This document shows, piece by piece, positions 52,634 through 62,667 of a stretch of 64,000 nt of DNA. A model generated the notes under the pieces. It saw only the letters and a program-made list of their open reading frames with translations, ran no database searches and was not told where the DNA came from. Numbering within the stretch: the stretch's first letter is position 1; each line of letters begins with the position of its first letter. The DNA is from MGBC163016 sp964649145 (GTDB lineage: Bacteria > Actinomycetota > Coriobacteriia > Coriobacteriales > Eggerthellaceae). The stretch is from positions 1-64,000 of the forward strand of contig CAZYOQ010000002.1 in the NCBI GenBank assembly GCA_964649145.1, read 5' to 3'. A program made the position numbers and the translations under genes.

Positions 52634-53806
52634 TTAAGAATTTAAAAGATCTAGTGTTTTCTTTAAAGCAAAGCTCACAGTTTGCTGTCTAACCGATTCT
52701 CTGTCACCTTCAAAGTGGCACTCAAATACATATGCTGAGCCATCATGAAAAACCCCAATGAAAACCGTTCCTACTGGTTTTCCAGGTTCGGCACCGCTGG
52801 GACCTGCGATACCTGTAGCAGATATAGAAACATCGCAGCCAAGTTTGCTAGCGGAATATTCAGCCATCTCTTTTGCAACTTGATCGTTAACGGCGCCATC
52901 TTCGTCAAGTAAATTTTTATCAACACCCAAAATATCGTGCTTTGAAGAGATCGCGTATGTAACAAACGCCCCTCTAACGACAGCTGACGATCCAGAAACA
53001 GAAGTTAGTGCGCTAGAGATCATGCCTCCTGTTAGACTTTCGGCAGTGCATATACGCAAATTGTTCTTCTGCAGCAAATCAATAAGCTCATGAGCCAAGG
53101 CCTCTAGCTCATCATTTTCTATTTGAGGGACAAGAGCCTCATTGCTTTCATTTGCACAAGTTTCAGCTTTATTCGATAAAAGCGGGCGAGCCTTGTTGAT
53201 GTAGTCCAGCATCGATATCACAGTTAGAACCAAAGCCACTATCATGACGAGCCATGAGGCAATGTAGAAAGGGTTCTCGAGTTCAGAGCCGCTAGATTGT
53301 GAAATAACAAAGTCTTTGATAAGAAACATTACTACAGCGATGATCTGAAAGACAGTTTTGGCCTTACCATACCAGCTTGCAGCAATCACAAAGCCTTTGG
53401 ATGCCGCGATCATTCGTAGCCCCGAGACTATGAACTCGCGCGTGAGTATTATTAACACTGGCCATGCCGGAATTGTTTGTAGTTCTACTAGAGCTATCAA
53501 AGCGGCCGAAACAAGTATCTTGTCTGCTAAAGGGTCAAGGAACTTTCCAAGATCGGTGACTTCTCCCCTACTTCTTGCAAGGTATCCATCAATCCAATCG
53601 GTGCATGATATAACTATAAAAAGCAGCGCAGCAAGCACAGCCTTTACAGGGTTTGAAATAATGTTGATAACGCCAAACCACTGCGGCCATGGAGTTAAAA
53701 GAGCAAGAAAGAAAACTGGCACTAAACATATTCTTAAAAGCGTGATTATGTTGGCTGGCGTCCAGATTTTTTCTGAGCTAGTTTTCTTACCAACCGATGC
53801 GCTCAT
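52634..53806 (-). CDS. PgsA-CinA fusion protein
   Basis: A 390-aa fusion. Residues 1 to about 215 are a CDP-diacylglycerol-glycerol-3-phosphate 3-phosphatidyltransferase-like membrane domain, with the signature DGYLARSRGEVTDLGKFLDP followed by LAD (near 71-94). After a short linker, about 230-390 are the C-terminal domain of CinA (PncC, nicotinamide-nucleotide amidase) with TAESLTGGMISS near 253-264 and ATGIAGPSGAEPGKPVGTV near 324-342. pgsA and cinA are adjacent near recA in many Gram-positives, so this is a fused version of a known order. One membrane and one cytosolic activity are joined in a single chain. Confidence 0.92.
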   Translation of the reverse strand: MSASVGKKTSSEKIWTPANIITLLRICLVPVFFLALLTPWPQWFGVINIISNPVKAVLAALLFIVISCTDWIDGYLARSRGEVTDLGKFLDPLADKILVSAALIALVELQTIPAWPVLIILTREFIVSGLRMIAASKGFVIAASWYGKAKTVFQIIAVVMFLIKDFVISQSSGSELENPFYIASWLVMIVALVLTVISMLDYINKARPLLSNKAETCANESNEALVPQIENDELEALAHELIDLLQKNNLRICTAESLTGGMISSALTSVSGSSAVVRGAFVTYAISSKHDILGVDKNLLDEDGAVNDQVAKEMAEYSASKLGCDVSISATGIAGPSGAEPGKPVGTVFIGVFHDGSAYVFECHFEGDRESVRQQTVSFALKKTLDLLNS

Positions 53807-55134
53807 ATAGCTTCAGCTTCCATATCGTAAAAGAGTGTGTCAACTATTTTTGCATCATAGGTATTGTGAACCTTGCCGCTATCAATAAAAGTTATGCCAT
53901 CAACTTCAGGCGCTTGCAAGGTAGTTCTTCCGAAAAGCTGACCATCTTCATCAAAGCCTTCTACCAAAACTTTTTGAACGCTGCCTATTCTATTTGATAG
54001 AACAAGATTACTAATAGAATCCGAGACATCTCTCAAAATTGAGTAGCGTCTATCTTTTTCAGCTTGGTCGATTTGGTCAGGCATGCTTGCAGCTTTTGTT
54101 CCTTCTTCTTGAGAATAGCTGAATATGCCAACATATTCGAGTTTCGCTTCCTCAACAAATTCTATAAGCTCATCGAAGTCTTCTTCGCTTTCACCAGGGA
54201 AACCAACCATCAAGGTTGTTCGAATGGCAATGCCTGGAACAGTTTCTCTGGCTTTCTCTATTAGATACAAAAATTCTTTAGCTGACCCATTTCTATTCAT
54301 AGCTTTCAAAAGGCTTGAAGAGCAGTGCTGAAATGGGATGTCTAAATAAGAGGCAATATTTTCATGGTCGTAAATTGTCTTAAGAAGGCGGTCTGTAACG
54401 TTTTCTGGCTGTGTGTACATAGTGCGAAATAGAAGTTCTGGAAACTTATCAGCAAGGTGGTCTAAAAGCACAGAAAGATCTAGCTCACCATCAAGATCGC
54501 TTCCCCACAGTCCTGTATCTTGCCCAATTAAAACTATTTCTTTGAAGCCTGCAGAAAAGAGACGCTTAACATTATCTATTATTTGCGACTCTGGAAAGCT
54601 ATGGTACCTTCCGCGTATATAGGGAATTGTGCAATAAGAGCAAAATCTATCGCACCCATCTGATATCTTTACGTATGCGAAAGTCTCCCCGAAGCCAGCC
54701 TCGGGAGTCGCTTCAGAAGTATTGGCATTTGTAGTCAAAGAATCATGGTCTATGTGAAGACATTCGCAAACAATAGATACGATGTCGTCTTCTTTGGAGC
54801 AAGGAACGAAGTCGGCAGCCTCGTGAATTTCTTTAGATAGTTCTTCCCCGTATCTTGAAGGCATGCATCCTGCCACAATAACTGGGATATTTTCTGCAAT
54901 TATGCGGTCGTCATTTACGACATCAAGTATCGCATCAATACTTTCCTCAATTGCAGCTTGAATAAACGAGCAAGTATTCACCACTACAATATCGCAGGCA
55001 TCCAAATCTTTCGTGCACATAATGCCTGCAGAAAGCAGTTTGTCTTTCATCTCGCGGGTGTCAACCTCGTTTTTAGCGCAACCCATTGTTATGAAGTGAA
55101 CCTTAGGTGCTTTTGCAGAAATTTTATTTTTCAT
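53803..55134 (-). CDS. rimO: Ribosomal protein S12 methylthiotransferase
   Basis: A 443-aa RimO. The N-terminal MTTase Cys are in TMGCAKNEVD near 16-25, VNTCSF near 52 and AGCMPSRYGEE near 87-97. The radical SAM motif is CDRFCSYCTIPYIRGRYHS near 159-177, and a TRAM domain ends it. It modifies an Asp of ribosomal protein S12. Its stop codon overlaps the start of the PgsA-CinA gene by four bases. Confidence 0.95.
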   Translation of the reverse strand: MKNKISAKAPKVHFITMGCAKNEVDTREMKDKLLSAGIMCTKDLDACDIVVVNTCSFIQAAIEESIDAILDVVNDDRIIAENIPVIVAGCMPSRYGEELSKEIHEAADFVPCSKEDDIVSIVCECLHIDHDSLTTNANTSEATPEAGFGETFAYVKISDGCDRFCSYCTIPYIRGRYHSFPESQIIDNVKRLFSAGFKEIVLIGQDTGLWGSDLDGELDLSVLLDHLADKFPELLFRTMYTQPENVTDRLLKTIYDHENIASYLDIPFQHCSSSLLKAMNRNGSAKEFLYLIEKARETVPGIAIRTTLMVGFPGESEEDFDELIEFVEEAKLEYVGIFSYSQEEGTKAASMPDQIDQAEKDRRYSILRDVSDSISNLVLSNRIGSVQKVLVEGFDEDGQLFGRTTLQAPEVDGITFIDSGKVHNTYDAKIVDTLFYDMEAEAI

Positions 55135-55159
55135 GGGATAAAGCGAGGTAGACCCGAAT

Positions 55160-55657
55160 CTATCTGTAATTTACAAATTGAAGAGGAATACCAAAATCCT
55201 CTTCTTTGAGGTGTGCTATGACCTCCTGCAAGGTATCACGCGATGCAGAGCTCACGCGAATTTTGTCACCTTCAATTTGGGTTTTGACTTTAAGCTTCAG
55301 CGTTTTGATGTCTTTATTTATTAAAGACAAAGTGTCCTTTTCGATGCCACTTATAATATCGCCACGCCTTTTGACCTTGCCTCCCGATACATTTTCAGGA
55401 TTTTCCCATTTAATAGACTTGAGATCGATCTTGCGCTTTATTAGCTTAGAGTTAATGATATCCATGACTTGCCCGCAGACGAAATCAGATGGTGCGATAA
55501 TCGTCATCTCGTGTTTTTGTTTGTCCAAATCTATTTGCGCATCACTATCTTTCAAATCGTATCTTTGAGAAAGTTCCTTGCGGGATTGCTGGTAAGCGTT
55601 GTCGACTTCTTGCATATCTACTTGTGAAACAATGTCGAAGCTTGATTCTTTAGCCAT
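55160..55657 (-). CDS. YajQ family nucleotide-binding protein
   Basis: A 165-aa protein of the YajQ/UPF0234 family. It opens with SSFDIVSQVDMQEVDNAY (residues 4-21), then QRYDLKDSDAQI near 31-42 and the closing KTQIEGDKIRVSS region near 128-140. Members bind cyclic-di-GMP or other nucleotides in some bacteria; the ligand here is unknown. It lies 25 bases upstream of rimO on the same strand and after a AGGAAG-type site. Confidence 0.9.
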   Translation of the reverse strand: MAKESSFDIVSQVDMQEVDNAYQQSRKELSQRYDLKDSDAQIDLDKQKHEMTIIAPSDFVCGQVMDIINSKLIKRKIDLKSIKWENPENVSGGKVKRRGDIISGIEKDTLSLINKDIKTLKLKVKTQIEGDKIRVSSASRDTLQEVIAHLKEEDFGIPLQFVNYR

Positions 55658-55738
55658 ATCTGCTTCCTTTCATTTATAGCTGAAGCTTATGTGTAAATAT
55701 CAAAGTGAAGTTTATGCTTTTGTATTAGAGCTGCAATA

Positions 55739-56992
55739 TTATGACTCGCTCGACTTGGAAGATTTTGACGATTCAGAGGATTTTGAAGAGGAATCTTCGA
55801 TGTTGTTATCTTTTTTCCACTGCTTTAGATAATCGCTAAATTCAAGAGTGTATGAATAATTGCCATCGCCTTCACTCTCGAGCTCTACAGCGTCTCCGTC
55901 AACGGTCACACTCAAAGCATCTGGATTGGCAGACCTGATAGTAATTGAATCGCTTACATCAAAAGTCTTGCTATAAGAGCCTGACAAAACTTCGGCAATA
56001 CTAGGCGATGAAGAGCCGTTCTCATAAACTTCTGTCCAGCTTTCATTTCCGTCTTTAACTTCAAGTACAACCTTAACGCTCTCAGGAACTGCAACAGCCG
56101 ATGCATCAACGGATCCATCTCCAGAATCGCCAGATTCTGCATCAGAAGAAGTGTTTGAGGTATCGGTAAGCCCAGAAATCGGAATATCAGGGACTTCTTG
56201 TACGGCCTGTTTGCTTCCGTTCGTCACAATGACTATCACGATAATAAGAACGATAAGTACTGCAAGTATCAACAAAATAAGAGGGATGTTCAGCCCAGCA
56301 AAAGCATTGCTTTTACCAATATTGTTTTTGGCATATGGGGGGTTTGAACCAATTGTGTCAAAAGATCTGCCTACTTTTGTTTCTTGTCTTCTGTTAGATC
56401 CTGTAATTGATTGAAGAAAAGTTTGTGCCCCAATGCCAAGGTTGCGCGCAGGATTATTATTCGAAGCCGTTCGCCTTCTGTCTTGATTTGACTGTCGACG
56501 GTTGTTTCCATAAGACCTACTGCGATTCAGGTTACTTGACACATTCGAGCGCCTGGTCGACCTTGAGTTTGATGCACCGTATGAATACGAATTAGAGTTG
56601 GAATACCTACTACTTTGGCCATTTCTTCTGGCTGAGAAATCGTTATTAGATGTGTTAGAAGAGTAGTTTCTTGTAGTTGGTCTAGCAGAACGCACAGATT
56701 CTCTGGATCTTGGTCTTCTTACTTCCCCAACATCATGCATGTAGGCCTGGTCTAAGTACATATCTGTGATTTGGCGTTCATCAAGGTGAAGCGCACGCGC
56801 ATAGGCTCTGACCATGTTCTTGGAATATCCTTTAGCAGGCATTCTGTCAAAGTCAGATTCCTCGATTGCCTTTAAGATATCTGGTCTTATATGAAGATGC
56901 CTCGACATTGAGTTGAGGTCATACCCATTACGCTCACGCTCTTTGCGCAATATTTCGCCGTATGGCCGTTCGTCATACATCGAATTATCCAA
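55739..56992 (-). CDS. RodZ-like helix-turn-helix membrane protein
   Basis: A 417-aa protein. An N-terminal Xre-like HTH (about 11-75, YGEILRKERERNGYDLNSMS) is followed by a long Asn/Ser/Arg-rich disordered stretch, one membrane helix (about 235-260) and an outer DUF4115 domain (about 300-395) with VPESVKVVLEVKDGNESWTEV. The tail is Ser/Lys rich (SSKSSESSKSSKSSES). RodZ-type proteins link MreB or the envelope machinery to the membrane; their HTH is usually not a DNA regulator. It lies between yajQ and ftsK on the same strand. Confidence 0.85.
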   Translation of the reverse strand: MDNSMYDERPYGEILRKERERNGYDLNSMSRHLHIRPDILKAIEESDFDRMPAKGYSKNMVRAYARALHLDERQITDMYLDQAYMHDVGEVRRPRSRESVRSARPTTRNYSSNTSNNDFSARRNGQSSRYSNSNSYSYGASNSRSTRRSNVSSNLNRSRSYGNNRRQSNQDRRRTASNNNPARNLGIGAQTFLQSITGSNRRQETKVGRSFDTIGSNPPYAKNNIGKSNAFAGLNIPLILLILAVLIVLIIVIVIVTNGSKQAVQEVPDIPISGLTDTSNTSSDAESGDSGDGSVDASAVAVPESVKVVLEVKDGNESWTEVYENGSSSPSIAEVLSGSYSKTFDVSDSITIRSANPDALSVTVDGDAVELESEGDGNYSYTLEFSDYLKQWKKDNNIEDSSSKSSESSKSSKSSES

Positions 56993-57013
56993 TCTATATA
57001 AAGTCCTAGTGAC

Positions 57014-59743
57014 TTAGCTTTCTGTTTCATCAAGGCTCTTGATAAGTTCTAGTTCACTTTCGTCTACTAGAACTTCTCTCGATTTAGAGCCATTAGAAGG
57101 GCCCACAATCCCCAGTTCTTCTAATTGATCCATTATACGCCCAGCTCTAGCATAGCCAACCTTAAGCTTTCGTTGAAGGCTTGATGTAGAGCCTATACCG
57201 CTTGATACGATAATCTCAGATGCATCCCAAATTAGTGGGTCAAGGTTGGAAGAGACCCCGCCTTGAGGGTCTGTATCTCCTATGGAATAGGTATTTGTTT
57301 TCAATATTTCGGTGTGATATTCGGGACTAGCCTGTGCTTTTATGAAGTCTACAACCGATGTGATTTCGCTTTCTGATACATAGCAGGCCTGAATGCGTTG
57401 AGGTTTAGCGAGCTCTGGCCTTGAAAGAAGTAGATCGCCTAGTCCTATAAGGTTTTCAGCACCGGTAGTGTCAAGAATTACCCTAGAGTCGATGCTTGAT
57501 GCAACATTAAAGGCTATCCTGTTGGTTATATTTGCCTTGATAAGCCCTGTGACAACATTAGTCGAGGGGCGCTGTGTGGCAACAATCAAGTGAATGCCTG
57601 CAGCGCGTGCAAGTTGAGCAATTCTGCTAATGGAAATTTCTACATCTTTGCCAACGTTCATCATGAGGTCGGCAAGTTCATCAATAACAATTACGATGTA
57701 AGGAATAACCTCCATCTCGGTTTCGCTAGACACATCCGCAGGATTAGTAGAAGCGTCCGTATCCAAGGAAGCGTTGAATTTGCGTGCCTTATCGTTATAT
57801 TGGGTAATGTTTCTAGCTCCTGCGTTGCTGAAAATCTTGAGGCGACGTTCCATTTCTGCAACACCCCAAGCAAGTGCGCTAGCTGCCTCTTTAGGTTCTG
57901 TAACTACAGGAACGAAAAGATGAGGAATGCCATTATAGGGGGTGAATTCAACGCGCTTAGGGTCGATTAGGATGAAGCGAACTTCGTCTGGAGTTGCTCT
58001 CATAAGTATGGACATTATCATCGCATTTATCGCAACTGATTTGCCAGAGCCGGTAGAGCCTCCAATAAGAAGATGGGGCATTTTGGCAAGGTCTAGAACT
58101 ATTGAGTGTCCTTCGACGTCTTTGCCGATCGAGATCTTCAAAGGTCCATCTCCTGCAGTTTTTAAAACGTCAGATAGATAGACAGTCTCGCGCTTCACAT
58201 TAGGAACCTCTATACCAACATAATTAGTTCCAGGCACGGGTGCAAATATCCTGATTCCAGGAGAAGCTAGCGCAAGCGCAATATCATCATTTAGAGCTGT
58301 TACTCTGCTTACACGCACACCAGGTGGAAGATTTACCTCAAACAGAGTAACTGTAGGCCCTACAATCCAATCAACGACCTCTACCATCACTCCGAAATCA
58401 GCCAAAGTTTGCTGAAGTGTTGCGGCAACATTGCTAAGCTCTGTATAAGACCTTTTCCTGCTTCTTGGGGCTTTTTGTAAAAGTGACATACTTGGAAGCT
58501 TAAAGTGAGGCTTTGAAGATTTATGTTTTACATCGCAATTTGTGCGATTTTTGGTTTCGGAATTTTTGCCTCTGCCACGCGAACTATCTTCTTCGTCTTG
58601 AGCAATCTCTGATAAATGAAGGTCATTAATATCAGCTGTTTTATCCGTATCAAAGAATTCATTAGGATCAAGCGAATTGGAATTTACATCGTTTAAGCAC
58701 TGAGTAATAGATGAGTCAAATTCGACTTCAGCATATGCATCGTCTTGAAAAAAGGAATCGGCATGCTGTATGGGAATCAATCGCCTTGTGCTGTTTTCAT
58801 AAACCTCATCAGCATTTAGTCTTTTGCTACTAGAGCCCTCACCTTCAAATTGCGAATATGAGCCATCCAAATAATCTGGCTGTGCAAGCTCTGGGTAATC
58901 GTTGTTGTACTTAGCGTCCTTATCAACTCCACCAGCCCCGAATACCATAGTTTGGTTGGGGTCAAAATTATGAGAAGTATCAACGCCCTTCATTTGCTCA
59001 TAGATATTATTAACGTCAACTTCACTATTGCCAGCCATACGAACGCGAGCAAATCCTGAAGTTTGCTGGCGTTGTCTATTAGGGCTTAAGGGCTCTGAAG
59101 CTTGTTTTCTAACTTTGGCTTCTTCAATTTTTCGCGAAATAGAAAAACCTATTATCACAAGCCCTATAACCGCAATAGCTGCAAGCAAAATGCCTGTAAC
59201 TATTCTTCCCACTGAAAAGATGCCTGCCCAGGTGATTGCAGAGCCAATGTAGCCACCATAATTTGCGAGAATATCACTTGAGAAAAGAGCACTTAAATCC
59301 TCTTGTCCAAGACGCTCTATTGGGGCAAACAATGCAAAAAAACCAAGGAGTGCCACATAGATTAAGGCCAGTCCTATTGCTAGGCGAATCGTAGAATGGC
59401 CAAGTGTAGTTTTGAAGATATATGCGACTCCAAAGATAACAAGCAAAATGGGAAGGATATAACACCCAACGCCAAGCGTTAAATGAAGACCGGCTGATGC
59501 AGCTGCACTGAAAAATGCTCCTTCTTGTGGCATGCATACAAAAATCATCAGCACGATTCCCAAAACGATATAGCAAATGCCTGCAATATCACGCTTGGTG
59601 CTGCTATCTAGTATCTCGGAAGAGTTGGATGCTATCTCTTCGGGAGATCTTCTTCTTTGTGGGGGATTTTTGGGTGTAGGCGTGGCCTTCTTGGACTGTT
59701 TTACAGCCTCTTTCTTTTTACTAATGTCTTTCTTGGCTGTCAT
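57014..59743 (-). CDS. ftsK: DNA translocase FtsK/SpoIIIE
   Basis: A 909-aa FtsK. Four or five N-terminal membrane helices (about 50-205) anchor it at the septum, followed by a long linker rich in Asp/Asn/Ser (about 220-440). The RecA-like motor has the beta region and Walker A GSTGSGKS near 560-567 with ILIDPKRVEF near 598, and a C-terminal gamma domain (SLQRKLKVGYARAGRIMDQ near 840-858) that recognises DNA polarity sequences. It moves chromosomes through the closing septum. It lies 21 bases upstream of the RodZ-like gene. Confidence 0.95.
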   Translation of the reverse strand: MTAKKDISKKKEAVKQSKKATPTPKNPPQRRRSPEEIASNSSEILDSSTKRDIAGICYIVLGIVLMIFVCMPQEGAFFSAAASAGLHLTLGVGCYILPILLVIFGVAYIFKTTLGHSTIRLAIGLALIYVALLGFFALFAPIERLGQEDLSALFSSDILANYGGYIGSAITWAGIFSVGRIVTGILLAAIAVIGLVIIGFSISRKIEEAKVRKQASEPLSPNRQRQQTSGFARVRMAGNSEVDVNNIYEQMKGVDTSHNFDPNQTMVFGAGGVDKDAKYNNDYPELAQPDYLDGSYSQFEGEGSSSKRLNADEVYENSTRRLIPIQHADSFFQDDAYAEVEFDSSITQCLNDVNSNSLDPNEFFDTDKTADINDLHLSEIAQDEEDSSRGRGKNSETKNRTNCDVKHKSSKPHFKLPSMSLLQKAPRSRKRSYTELSNVAATLQQTLADFGVMVEVVDWIVGPTVTLFEVNLPPGVRVSRVTALNDDIALALASPGIRIFAPVPGTNYVGIEVPNVKRETVYLSDVLKTAGDGPLKISIGKDVEGHSIVLDLAKMPHLLIGGSTGSGKSVAINAMIMSILMRATPDEVRFILIDPKRVEFTPYNGIPHLFVPVVTEPKEAASALAWGVAEMERRLKIFSNAGARNITQYNDKARKFNASLDTDASTNPADVSSETEMEVIPYIVIVIDELADLMMNVGKDVEISISRIAQLARAAGIHLIVATQRPSTNVVTGLIKANITNRIAFNVASSIDSRVILDTTGAENLIGLGDLLLSRPELAKPQRIQACYVSESEITSVVDFIKAQASPEYHTEILKTNTYSIGDTDPQGGVSSNLDPLIWDASEIIVSSGIGSTSSLQRKLKVGYARAGRIMDQLEELGIVGPSNGSKSREVLVDESELELIKSLDETES

Positions 59744-59756
59744 ATAAATATAGCTA

Positions 59757-61658
59757 TTAAACTTCCAGCAAATTGACGATTATCATAGGTTTTTGTTTAG
59801 TCTTTTCCCAAAGAATGGACGAGACTGTATTTCTAACGTCACGTCGAATTTCGCGTACGGTCACATCATTCTTACGAAGCGCATTAGATATGGTGTTGCT
59901 AATAGCCGATGTTACATTTTCATTTAGATATTGATCATCGCCTCCAGTTATCCCATGCATCTCTAGAGCTATCTTGCTTGTTAGCTGATGTGCTTTAAGG
60001 TTAATGGCAAAAGCAACGCTTGCAAAACCTTGATTTCCAAGGCTAGAGCGTTCGTCTAAAACATCTTGAGAGGTGTCTCCCACAGACAAACCATCAACAT
60101 AAATAATGCCACTTTGATAGCTTTTACCCTGCTTAATACCTTTATTCGACAAGACAAGTGAGTCGCCGTTTTCAAGAATGAATACATTTTCTTTTGGAAC
60201 GCCAGTGTCTTGAGCAAGTTTAGCGTGAGCACGAAGATGGCTCATCTCGCCGTGAACTGGCAAGAAAGCCTTAGGTTTCACTATTGTTAAAACCAGCTTC
60301 AGCTCTTCAGCACCAGCATGCCCCGAGACGTGAACTTGAGCTCTAGATTTGTCATAGACATCAACGCCTATCTTCGCAAGCAAGTTGATGACTCTAGTTA
60401 CGGCTTTCTCGTTACCAGGAACAGGCGTAGCAGAGATTATCACTGTATCGCCTGGTTCAATATCTATTGTCTTGTGTTCTCCATTTGCAATTCTCGCCAA
60501 TGCAGAAAGGGGCTCTCCTTGAGAGCCTGTACACATGATCACAACATTTTCTGGAGGTGTACCTGAAAGCTCGTATGCATCAATCAGGTTTTCATCTGAT
60601 ATGTCAAGATAACCAAGTTTTCTTGCGATATCTGTATTTTGGATCATTGACCTTCCAGTAACGACTACTTTACGTCCAGCCTCAACCGCGGCATCGCAAA
60701 TTTGCTGCATCCTGTGTATATGGCTAGCGAAAGAGGCTATGATTACGCGACCTTTTGCTTGGGAGATTATTCGACGCAAGGTGTCACCTACTACAGCCTC
60801 AGAAGGCGTGAAGTTGGGAATAGTGGCATTGGTCGAGTCACTCATCATCAAATCAACACCAATTTCGCCAAACTTGGCAAGGGAAGCGAAATCGGTTGTA
60901 ACGCCATCTATAGGGGTCTGGTCTAACTTAAAGTCGCCTGTATGAAGGACATTTCCAGCAGGAGATTCTATAAAAGCGCCTAAAGCGCCAGGTATGGAAT
61001 GGTTCACCGAGAAGAAAGTCACCTTCATGCAACCTAGCTTGATGGTCTCACCAGATTTCACTTCTACAAGCTTTGCATTTTTGATCTTATGTTCTGCAAA
61101 CTTACCTTCAATAAGACCTAAAGTTAGCTTCGAGGCATAAATTGGCACTTGCTCATCTAAGTCTTTCATAAGATAAGGAAGCGCACCTGTGTGGTCCTCG
61201 TGGCCGTGAGTGATAATGATTCCGCGAAGCTTATGGGCGTTTTCAAGCACATAGGTGTAATCAGGAAGTATAAGATCGATTCCTGGATGGTCGTCATCTG
61301 GAAACATTAACCCAGCATCATCTACGATCATGTCATTTCCGCATGTGAATGCGGTCATGTTCTTCCCGATGGCATCCAAGCCGCCCAATGGGACTATTTC
61401 TAGCCGCGAATCAGGGTTTTTGTTTGAAGCGCTAAATCTTCGATCTTGTTTGTTTATGTGTCCTTTATCTTTAGTGCGGGCATCTTGTTCACGTGTTAAA
61501 TGAGGGCGCTTGCTCTCATAGTCTACATGCTTGTAGTAGCTTGTAGACTTTTTCTTCTTATTTTTCTTGCTTGTGTTCGAACCTTCGTTTCTATTATTAG
61601 AGCTACTATGTGAACTCTTTGTATTTACGACCTTCTTTTGGCCATTATTATTTGACAT
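59757..61658 (-). CDS. rnj: Ribonuclease J
   Basis: A 633-aa RNase J. About 85 N-terminal residues are Asn/Ser/Lys rich and disordered, an extension beyond the usual 550-residue core. The metallo-beta-lactamase motif THGHEDHTGALPYL lies near 150-163, a beta-CASP region follows with SDSTNATIPN near 272-281, TGSQGE near 378-383 and PVHGEMSHLRAHAKL near 473-487. It acts in 5'-3' and endonucleolytic RNA decay and rRNA processing, together with RNase Y. It is followed after 13 bases by ftsK and preceded by dapA. Confidence 0.95.
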   Translation of the reverse strand: MSNNNGQKKVVNTKSSHSSSNNRNEGSNTSKKNKKKKSTSYYKHVDYESKRPHLTREQDARTKDKGHINKQDRRFSASNKNPDSRLEIVPLGGLDAIGKNMTAFTCGNDMIVDDAGLMFPDDDHPGIDLILPDYTYVLENAHKLRGIIITHGHEDHTGALPYLMKDLDEQVPIYASKLTLGLIEGKFAEHKIKNAKLVEVKSGETIKLGCMKVTFFSVNHSIPGALGAFIESPAGNVLHTGDFKLDQTPIDGVTTDFASLAKFGEIGVDLMMSDSTNATIPNFTPSEAVVGDTLRRIISQAKGRVIIASFASHIHRMQQICDAAVEAGRKVVVTGRSMIQNTDIARKLGYLDISDENLIDAYELSGTPPENVVIMCTGSQGEPLSALARIANGEHKTIDIEPGDTVIISATPVPGNEKAVTRVINLLAKIGVDVYDKSRAQVHVSGHAGAEELKLVLTIVKPKAFLPVHGEMSHLRAHAKLAQDTGVPKENVFILENGDSLVLSNKGIKQGKSYQSGIIYVDGLSVGDTSQDVLDERSSLGNQGFASVAFAINLKAHQLTSKIALEMHGITGGDDQYLNENVTSAISNTISNALRKNDVTVREIRRDVRNTVSSILWEKTKQKPMIIVNLLEV

Positions 61659-61677
61659 TTATAAAGAATCCTAATCT

Positions 61678-62574
61678 CTAAAGTACGTGTGTATCACGCA
61701 TGATTGAAGCGAGCCTTTCTGATTGCGCATTGGTCGCATCTACAAGAGGAAGGCGAACTCCCCCAACGGGAAATCCAACGAGTTTTAGAGCTTCTTTAAC
61801 TAGAATCGGGTTTGATGTCTCGAAAAGGCCATTCATTAGCGGAAGCAGCTTTGAATTGGCCTCCTCGGCTGCTTGCCAATCTCCTTTAGCACAAAGCTCG
61901 ACAATTTCTTTCATGCGTTTAGGAGCTACGTTTCCAATAGTGGAAATAACTCCTACTCCCCCAAGTTTCATAATCTCAAGCGTGGCTGAGTCGTCTCCTG
62001 AAAGAACCTCGAAACCACAAGGCGCTTCATTGATGATTTTCTCAATTTGATCCATCTTGCCTGAAGCCTCTTTTACAGCCACGATGTTTTCGTAGTCGTT
62101 TGCAAGAGAAAGCGTGGTCTCGGCTTCCATATTAATAACGCATCTACCCGGGATGTTGTAAAGAACAATAGGAAGGTCGACCGATTTCGCTATGCTTGAG
62201 AAGTGAGCATATAGGCCACTTTGAGGAGGCTTGTTGTAGTAAGGGACAACGCACATAATACCGTCAACCCCAAGCTTTGAAACCTCTTTAGCAAAATCGA
62301 TAGTGTCTGCTGTGCAATTGTCGCCGACATTGGCAATAATTGGGACTCTTCCATTAGCAGCTTTTACAACGGTACGGAAAAGCTCGATTTTTTGCGGATA
62401 GAACACAGTAGGCGATTCACCAGTTGTACCATTAACAACGAGTGCATCATTTCCACCCTCGATTAACCTGTCAACGAATTCCTCGGTTCGGTTTAAGTCG
62501 AGTTCAAGGGATTCATCAAACGGTGTGACCATCGCTGTGATTAAGCGGCCAAAACGCGGTTCATGCTCTGCCAT
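61678..62574 (-). CDS. dapA: 4-hydroxy-tetrahydrodipicolinate synthase
   Basis: A 298-aa lyase condensing pyruvate with aspartate semialdehyde in the diaminopimelate/lysine pathway. The VNGTTGESPTV motif is near 48-58, Tyr in LYNIPGRC near 137-144, and the Schiff-base Lys in VAVKEASGKMDQ near 165-176. The start at 62574 has AAAGGAG ahead on the minus strand. It lies 93 bases after dapB. A perfect TATAAT for the minus strand lies at 62596-62601, 22 bases before the ATG. Confidence 0.95.
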   Translation of the reverse strand: MAEHEPRFGRLITAMVTPFDESLELDLNRTEEFVDRLIEGGNDALVVNGTTGESPTVFYPQKIELFRTVVKAANGRVPIIANVGDNCTADTIDFAKEVSKLGVDGIMCVVPYYNKPPQSGLYAHFSSIAKSVDLPIVLYNIPGRCVINMEAETTLSLANDYENIVAVKEASGKMDQIEKIINEAPCGFEVLSGDDSATLEIMKLGGVGVISTIGNVAPKRMKEIVELCAKGDWQAAEEANSKLLPLMNGLFETSNPILVKEALKLVGFPVGGVRLPLVDATNAQSERLASIMRDTHVL

Positions 62575-62595
62575 ATTTGCTCCTTTTTTAGTGCG

Positions 62596-62638
62596 ATTAT
62601 AAGTTGGCAGCTATCTTTAGAAAAAACAATTTTTCTAA
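62596..62638 (-). promoter_or_regulatory. Candidate dapA promoter and AT-rich hairpin
   Basis: On the minus strand TATAAT (62596-62601) lies 22 bases before the dapA ATG; its -35 is poor. Just upstream, TTAGAAAAA (62617-62625) pairs with TTTTTCTAA (62630-62638) over nine AT-rich base pairs. The hairpin may mark the end of dapB transcripts. Confidence 0.4.
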
Positions 62639-62667
62639 TATCTAGATTTTACAACATAGGCGTGTAT

